Assembly: GCA_002254285.1 (NCBI GenBank)
Contig: NIUZ01000075.1
Span: 1 to 9,797, forward strand
DNA from: Bacteroidetes bacterium 4572_112
Lineage (GTDB): Bacteria > Bacteroidota > Bacteroidia > Bacteroidales > UBA1556
Direction of reading: 5' to 3'
DNA length: 9,797 bases
This document shows positions 6,278 through 9,797 of the stretch, one piece after another. Within the stretch, counting starts at the first letter, position 1, and each line of letters begins with the position of its first letter. The translations under genes and the position numbers were made by a program. The notes under the pieces are model-generated. The model was not told the origin of the DNA. It saw only the letters and a program-made list of their open reading frames with translations, and ran no database searches.

Positions 6278-7112
6278 CGGACAATTAGGGAGTGAGATTA
6301 GTGATTTATCAGGAAAATATTCTGATTATAAATTCACGTTCACTGATGTTGAGGAATTAAATATTACTGATGAGAAAGCTGTTGCGAATTACTTCGCGAG
6401 TAACTCTTTTGATGCTGTAATAAATTGCGCAGCATATACCAATGTAGACAAATGCGAGAGCGAACAAAAAGCAGCAAATTCGCTTAATACAATGGCATGC
6501 AAAATACTCTCTCAAAATTGCAGCAAGCATAAAGCCGCTCTTATTCAAATTTCTACAGACTATGTTTTTGATGGTAATAATCATATTCCGTATAAGGAAA
6601 CTGATTTCACCAATCCAAATTCGGTATATGGAAAAACAAAGCTTAATGGCGAGCAAATGATTGAAGAGTTTGCTAGTACAGCAATAATAGTTCGTACATC
6701 ATGGTTATACTCATCATTTGGACATAATTTCATAAAAACAATTATGAAATATGGTAAAGAACGTGATGAGTTAAAGGTAGTTTTTGACCAAATAGGAACG
6801 CCTACTTATGCTCGTGATTTGGCAGAAGTTATTCTGCTTGGCATTAAGAATATAAATTTCATGGAAGGTGTACATACATTCCTTTATAGTAATGAGGGGG
6901 TTTGTAGTTGGTACGATTTTGCAAAAGAAATTGTAAATATCAAAGGTATAGATTGCAAAATAACTCCCATTGAGACAAAAGATTATCCACTTCCTGCACC
7001 TCGTCCTGCGTATAGCGTAATGAATAAAGCTAAAATAAAAGCAGAACTTGATATAGAAATTCCTTATTGGAAGGATAGTCTTAAAAAATGTTTGAAAAAA
7101 ATTGAAGATTAA
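6252..7112 (+). CDS. rfbD: dTDP-4-dehydrorhamnose reductase
   Basis: RmlD/RfbD catalyses the last step of dTDP-L-rhamnose synthesis, the NAD(P)H-dependent reduction of dTDP-4-dehydro-L-rhamnose in the cytoplasm. The 286-residue protein has the family's usual length and motifs: GSNGQLGSE (7-15) for the cofactor, NCAAYTNVDKCE (58-69), STDYVFDG (101-108), the catalytic YGKTK (126-130, Tyr126 and Lys130), RTSWLY (148-153) and, near the C-terminus, PAPRPAYSVMNK. It overlaps the end of the decarboxylase-type gene by 26 bases and is followed after 7 bases by the phosphohexomutase locus. rmlA, rmlB and rmlC are not in the window, so the rest of the rhamnose pathway must be encoded elsewhere if it exists. 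An alternative role reducing another 4-keto sugar nucleotide is possible but less likely given the full motif set. Confidence 0.93.
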   Translation: MNILVTGSNGQLGSEISDLSGKYSDYKFTFTDVEELNITDEKAVANYFASNSFDAVINCAAYTNVDKCESEQKAANSLNTMACKILSQNCSKHKAALIQISTDYVFDGNNHIPYKETDFTNPNSVYGKTKLNGEQMIEEFASTAIIVRTSWLYSSFGHNFIKTIMKYGKERDELKVVFDQIGTPTYARDLAEVILLGIKNINFMEGVHTFLYSNEGVCSWYDFAKEIVNIKGIDCKITPIETKDYPLPAPRPAYSVMNKAKIKAELDIEIPYWKDSLKKCLKKIED

Positions 7113-7119
7113 TAATAGA

Positions 7120-7803
7120 ATGGATAATAAAATATTAGAAACAGCTCAAAGTTGGTTATCAGGAAATTATGATAGCGAGACTAAAAAAGAGGTTGAGAGA
7201 ATGATAAACGAAGGTTCTGACGAACTTATCGATTCGTTTTATAAAGAATTAGAATTTGGCACTGGTGGATTGCGCGGAATAATGGGTGCAGGTCCAAACA
7301 GAATGAACAAATACACTGTGGGCATGACCACTCAAGGTCTTGCAAATTGGTTGAAGAATAAATTTAGTGGTGATATAAGTGTTGCCATAGCTTACGATTG
7401 TAGGAATAACAACACTTTCTTCTCTGATATTAGCGCAAATGTACTTAGTGCCAATGGTATAAAAGTATATCAATTTGATGCTTTACGTCCTACTCCTGAA
7501 TTATCTTTTGCTGTTCGTGAACTGAATTGCCAAGCAGGAATTGTAATTACGGCATCACACAACCCAAAAGAATATAACGGATATAAAGTATATGGTGAAG
7601 ATGGCGCTCAGCTAATCTCTCCTGATGATAAAAATGTGATTGCTGAAGTTCGCAAAATTTCCTCAATTGATGATGTGAAATTTGAAGGTAATAAAGCACT
7701 TATTGAAACCATAAGCAAGCAAATGGATGAAGACTATGCTGATGAAATATGCAAGCGTTCTCTTAACCCTGAAATAATTGCGAAGCATAAAAACATTGGA
7801 TAA
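7120..7803 (+). CDS. N-terminal piece of the split phosphohexomutase
   Basis: This is the part that would be translated from the normal start: 227 residues covering domain 1 with the phosphoserine loop (Ser146) and the beginning of domain 2. It ends with Asn-Ile-Gly and a TAA created where the second repeat copy begins out of frame. Lacking the metal, sugar-binding and phosphate-binding loops, it should be inactive alone. Confidence 0.7.
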   Translation: MDNKILETAQSWLSGNYDSETKKEVERMINEGSDELIDSFYKELEFGTGGLRGIMGAGPNRMNKYTVGMTTQGLANWLKNKFSGDISVAIAYDCRNNNTFFSDISANVLSANGIKVYQFDALRPTPELSFAVRELNCQAGIVITASHNPKEYNGYKVYGEDGAQLISPDDKNVIAEVRKISSIDDVKFEGNKALIETISKQMDEDYADEICKRSLNPEIIAKHKNIG

Positions 7804-7826
7804 TTGCGAAGCATAAAAACATTGGA
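7774..7826 (+). repeat. Exact 26-bp tandem duplication inside the phosphohexomutase gene
   Basis: Bases 7774-7799 and 7800-7825 are identical (unit begins ATAATTGCGAAGCATAAAAA and ends CATTGG), and one further base (7826) continues the period. Flanking bases 7773 and 7827 break it. Because 26 is not a multiple of three, the second copy shifts the frame and creates a TAA at 7801-7803. A single copy encodes Ile-Ile-Ala-Lys-His-Lys-Asn-Ile-Gly and leads directly into the conserved segment IVYTPIHGTG. Confidence 0.98.
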
Positions 7827-7871
7827 ATAGTTTATACACCAATCCACGGTACAGGAGTTGAACTTATACCT

Positions 7872-8867
7872 ATGGCTCTTCGTAAATTTGGTTTCGAAAA
7901 CATAATTAATGTTGAGGAGCAAGATGTGGTTGACGGAAACTTTCCTACAGTAAAATCACCAAATCCTGAGGAGCCTGCTGCTCTAGAAATGGCAATAGAA
8001 AAAGCTAAAGCTAGCAACGCTGACCTTGTAATGGCTTCAGATCCTGATGCTGATAGAGTTGGAATAGCTTATCGTGATAGTAATAATGAATTTCAATTAT
8101 TGAATGGAAATCAAACGGCTACTCTCCTATTTTATTATGTTCTTAATCAGTGGAAAGCCAAGAACAAAATTACTGGCAATGAGTTTATTGTTAAAACGGT
8201 AGTAACTACTGAGTTACTTTCGGATATTGCTAAATCCTTTGGCGTAAAAACCTATGATGTTCTTACTGGCTTCAAATATATTGCTCAAATAATTCGTGAG
8301 CAAGAAGGCAAATCTCAGTTTATTCTTGGTGGCGAAGAAAGCTATGGCTACCTAATTGGCGATTTTGTACGTGATAAAGATGCCGTTGCAAGCTGCTGTT
8401 TTATTGCCGAAACTTATGCTTGGGCAGTAGAAAATGGAAAAACCATTGAGGAATTACTATCTGATATTTATATGGAATTCGGTTTCTATTACGAAACTCT
8501 GAAATCAGTAGTAAGAAAGGGTAAATCTGGAGCAGAAGAAATTACTGCTATGATGGAAGATTTCAGAAACAATCCTCCAAAAAATATTGCTGGCTCAGAA
8601 GTAATAAAAATTAATGATTACGACAAGCAAAAGAGCTTTGATATAAAGAATAATAGCGAATCAGTAATTGATTTACCAACATCAAATGTAATACAGTTTT
8701 TTACTGCTGATGGAAGCAAAATCACTATGCGCCCTTCTGGTACTGAGCCAAAAATAAAGTTTTACTTTGGTGTAAAAGGCGAGTTGGATAAAGCAGAAGA
8801 CTATAATCAAGTAAAGGCTGAATTGGCTACTAAAATTGATTTAATTATATCAGATTTGGGTATCTAA
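7872..8867 (+). CDS. C-terminal piece of the split phosphohexomutase
   Basis: 331 residues from the first in-frame ATG, corresponding to residues 243-573 of the repaired protein. It contains the metal loop DPDADR, the sugar-recognition loop GGEESYG and the phosphate loop RPSGTEP, but lacks the catalytic serine. The frame is open from 7791, and the conserved IVYTPIHGTG segment lies upstream of the ATG, so 7872 is not a natural gene start. No ribosome binding site is seen before it. It is listed because automatic annotation would call it a separate gene. Confidence 0.65.
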   Translation: MALRKFGFENIINVEEQDVVDGNFPTVKSPNPEEPAALEMAIEKAKASNADLVMASDPDADRVGIAYRDSNNEFQLLNGNQTATLLFYYVLNQWKAKNKITGNEFIVKTVVTTELLSDIAKSFGVKTYDVLTGFKYIAQIIREQEGKSQFILGGEESYGYLIGDFVRDKDAVASCCFIAETYAWAVENGKTIEELLSDIYMEFGFYYETLKSVVRKGKSGAEEITAMMEDFRNNPPKNIAGSEVIKINDYDKQKSFDIKNNSESVIDLPTSNVIQFFTADGSKITMRPSGTEPKIKFYFGVKGELDKAEDYNQVKAELATKIDLIISDLGI

Positions 8868-8887
8868 AAAATAAGTTTTACAACATA

Positions 8888-8925
8888 AAAAAGTCCGTTA
8901 GAATTATATTTCTAACGGACTTTTT
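8888..8925. terminator. Bidirectional terminator between convergent genes
   Basis: A perfect 16-bp stem (8888-8903 with 8910-8925, core AAGTCCGTTAGAA) with a 6-base loop is followed by T runs in both reading directions. It begins 20 bases after the phosphohexomutase stop and ends 21 bases before the stop of the leftward gene, so it can end both transcripts. Confidence 0.9.
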
Positions 8926-8946
8926 CTTTTAACTGAAGTTCTAAAA

Positions 8947-9783
8947 CTATTTGCCAGCAGTAAAATTATACTTTACTCCAAACACAACATTCAGCTGAGT
9001 ATACCAAAAATCTTGGCTTGCAATATCAGCAGGATTAGGAGTAGTACGAATATTTGGCATATTAATATAACCTGCCTTAAACTCCGACTGAATAAAGAAA
9101 TACTTATAAAATGTAAGGTTCAGCCCAACAACAGCACCAATACCAAATCCGGCAACATGAAATTCATCATTGCGCTCATGGCCAATAAAAGTTGCATTGG
9201 TTTTTGGCATAAGCATTCCAGCTCCTATACCTTCGGTAACATTCAAGCTCACTTTGCCAATGCTATATAACTCATCGTAACGACGAACCTCAATATTCAA
9301 GTAATTTAACCCATCGGTATGCTCAAAAAGCAGAAAGTCGTTAGCTACCAATAAGTCTTCATTGTCATAACTATCACCATATTTTGGAGAATAACTAGTA
9401 TCAATTGTTCCCGAAATTTTCACTGTTTGGTTTTGCACCATAACATATTTCATATGGTCTACACCAAAAGAAATAGAATAGTTTTCGTGGAAGAAGTAAC
9501 CCAAACGAAGATTATATTGTGGTATAGTTAATTTCTTAATCATAAAATAAGGATCCCATCCAAATTCACTTTGACGGTCTTTGGCTACCAAATCGTAAAG
9601 AGTAAAATCATAATCATCGCCTTTGAAACTTACATCAGAATCGGAGAACCAACCACGATTCCAACCCCAATAAATATACATTGTTCCTTTGCGGCTTTCT
9701 TTTTTATTCGGAGCTTGATCTTGCGCAAATCCCTGACTAATAAATAATAATACTAATACAAAAATAGTAATTGTTGTTTTCAT
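8947..9783 (-). CDS. Exported protein of unknown function, probable outer-membrane beta-barrel
   Basis: The 278-residue product opens with a clear signal peptide (hydrophobic core at residues 5-16, likely cleavage after GFA at 18-20, mature start QDQAPNKKES). The rest alternates short hydrophobic and aromatic strands with polar turns: YNLRLGYFF, YSISFGVDHMKYVM, VSLNVTEGIGAGMLM, FGIGAVVGLNLTF, KYFFIQSEFKAGYI and LNVVFGVKYNF. This is the texture of a small outer-membrane beta-barrel, with an aromatic-ended last strand. The early segment YWGWNRGWFSDSDVSFKGDD and HTDGLNYLNIE resemble, from memory, a conserved Bacteroidota protein set without known function; this was not checked. The gene runs convergent to the main row and shares its terminator. 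Its promoter lies beyond the window. I assign no function. Confidence 0.85.
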   Translation of the reverse strand: MKTTITIFVLVLLFISQGFAQDQAPNKKESRKGTMYIYWGWNRGWFSDSDVSFKGDDYDFTLYDLVAKDRQSEFGWDPYFMIKKLTIPQYNLRLGYFFHENYSISFGVDHMKYVMVQNQTVKISGTIDTSYSPKYGDSYDNEDLLVANDFLLFEHTDGLNYLNIEVRRYDELYSIGKVSLNVTEGIGAGMLMPKTNATFIGHERNDEFHVAGFGIGAVVGLNLTFYKYFFIQSEFKAGYINMPNIRTTPNPADIASQDFWYTQLNVVFGVKYNFTAGK

Positions 9784-9797
9784 AGCTAATGTTTATT

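Larger units (their letters stand above)
7120..8867 (+). pseudogene. Phosphoglucomutase/phosphomannomutase, frameshifted by a 26-bp tandem duplication
   Basis: The locus encodes an alpha-D-phosphohexomutase of the PgcA-like type, which interconverts glucose-6-phosphate and glucose-1-phosphate (or the mannose equivalents) and so feeds sugar-nucleotide synthesis. As written, the frame stops at 7801-7803 inside a tandem repeat and the protein resumes in another frame. Deleting one 26-base copy joins the two halves into a smooth 573-residue protein with every hallmark: GTGGLRG (47-53), the phosphoserine loop TASHNP with Ser146, the metal loop DPDADR (Asp299, 301, 303), the sugar loop GGEESYG (395-401) and the phosphate loop RPSGTEP (529-535). 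About 570-580 residues is normal for this family. All other motifs are intact and no second lesion is seen, so the change is recent, switchable, or an assembly error. I start the gene at the ATG 7120; an in-frame TTG at 7102 overlaps rfbD and is unlikely. Confidence 0.88.

Noticed and set aside
7102..7119. TTG start for the phosphohexomutase
   Set aside because: It lies inside the end of rfbD. The ATG at 7120 gives the expected family N-terminus and a normal 7-base gap.
7788..7800. Programmed -1 frameshift joining the two halves of the phosphohexomutase
   Set aside because: A -1 slip at TAAAAAC (7788-7794) would bypass the stop and insert nine extra residues, but this is not a proper slippery heptamer, since the P-site codon would re-pair with UAA. 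No downstream stem-loop is evident, and the exact duplication fully explains the frame change.

Overview
The window looks like chromosomal DNA from a member of the Bacteroidota, probably a Bacteroidales-like lineage. The DNA is AT-rich, ribosome binding sites are mostly not of the GGAGG type, and promoter boxes match the Bacteroidota TAnnTTTG -7 form. The tRNA genes lack an encoded CCA, and several proteins (the arm-domain integrase, the S41 protease, the C-terminal barrel protein) have the character typical of that phylum. The genus cannot be told from the sequence.

Left edge (1-952). The window opens inside a leftward tyrosine-recombinase (integrase) gene, of which only the N-terminal 76 residues are present. 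Next come two leftward tRNA genes, tRNA-Arg(TCT) and tRNA-Pro(TGG), each followed by its own hairpin terminator. An integrase whose 5' end faces the 3' end of a tRNA gene suggests that the tRNA-Arg end is the attachment site of an integrated element lying mostly to the left. The far end of that element is not visible. An AT-rich divergent promoter region (619-952) separates the tRNAs from a long rightward gene row.

Main gene row (953-8925, + strand). Seven tightly packed genes follow one another: der (ribosome-assembly GTPase), hslR (S4-domain RNA-binding protein), a secreted or lipoprotein endonuclease/exonuclease/phosphatase-family enzyme, a secreted S41 C-terminal processing protease, a UDP-glucuronate decarboxylase-type SDR enzyme, rfbD/rmlD (dTDP-4-dehydrorhamnose reductase), and a phosphoglucomutase/phosphomannomutase. 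The gaps are at most 27 nt, with one 26-nt overlap. The row ends at a perfect 16-bp hairpin terminator. The first two genes serve ribosome biogenesis, the middle two act in the envelope, and the last three form a sugar-nucleotide module for cell-surface polysaccharide.

The most unusual point in the window is in the phosphohexomutase gene. An exact 26-bp tandem duplication (7774-7826) shifts the frame and splits the gene into a 227-residue N-terminal piece, which carries the catalytic serine, and a C-terminal piece, which carries the metal, sugar and phosphate loops. Removing one copy restores a clean 573-residue enzyme. This may be a fresh mutation, a slippage-type on/off switch, or an assembly artefact.

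Right edge (8947-9783, - strand). A convergent gene encodes a secreted protein of probable outer-membrane beta-barrel type and unknown function. I found no CRISPR array, transposon or obviously novel multi-gene defence system in the window.
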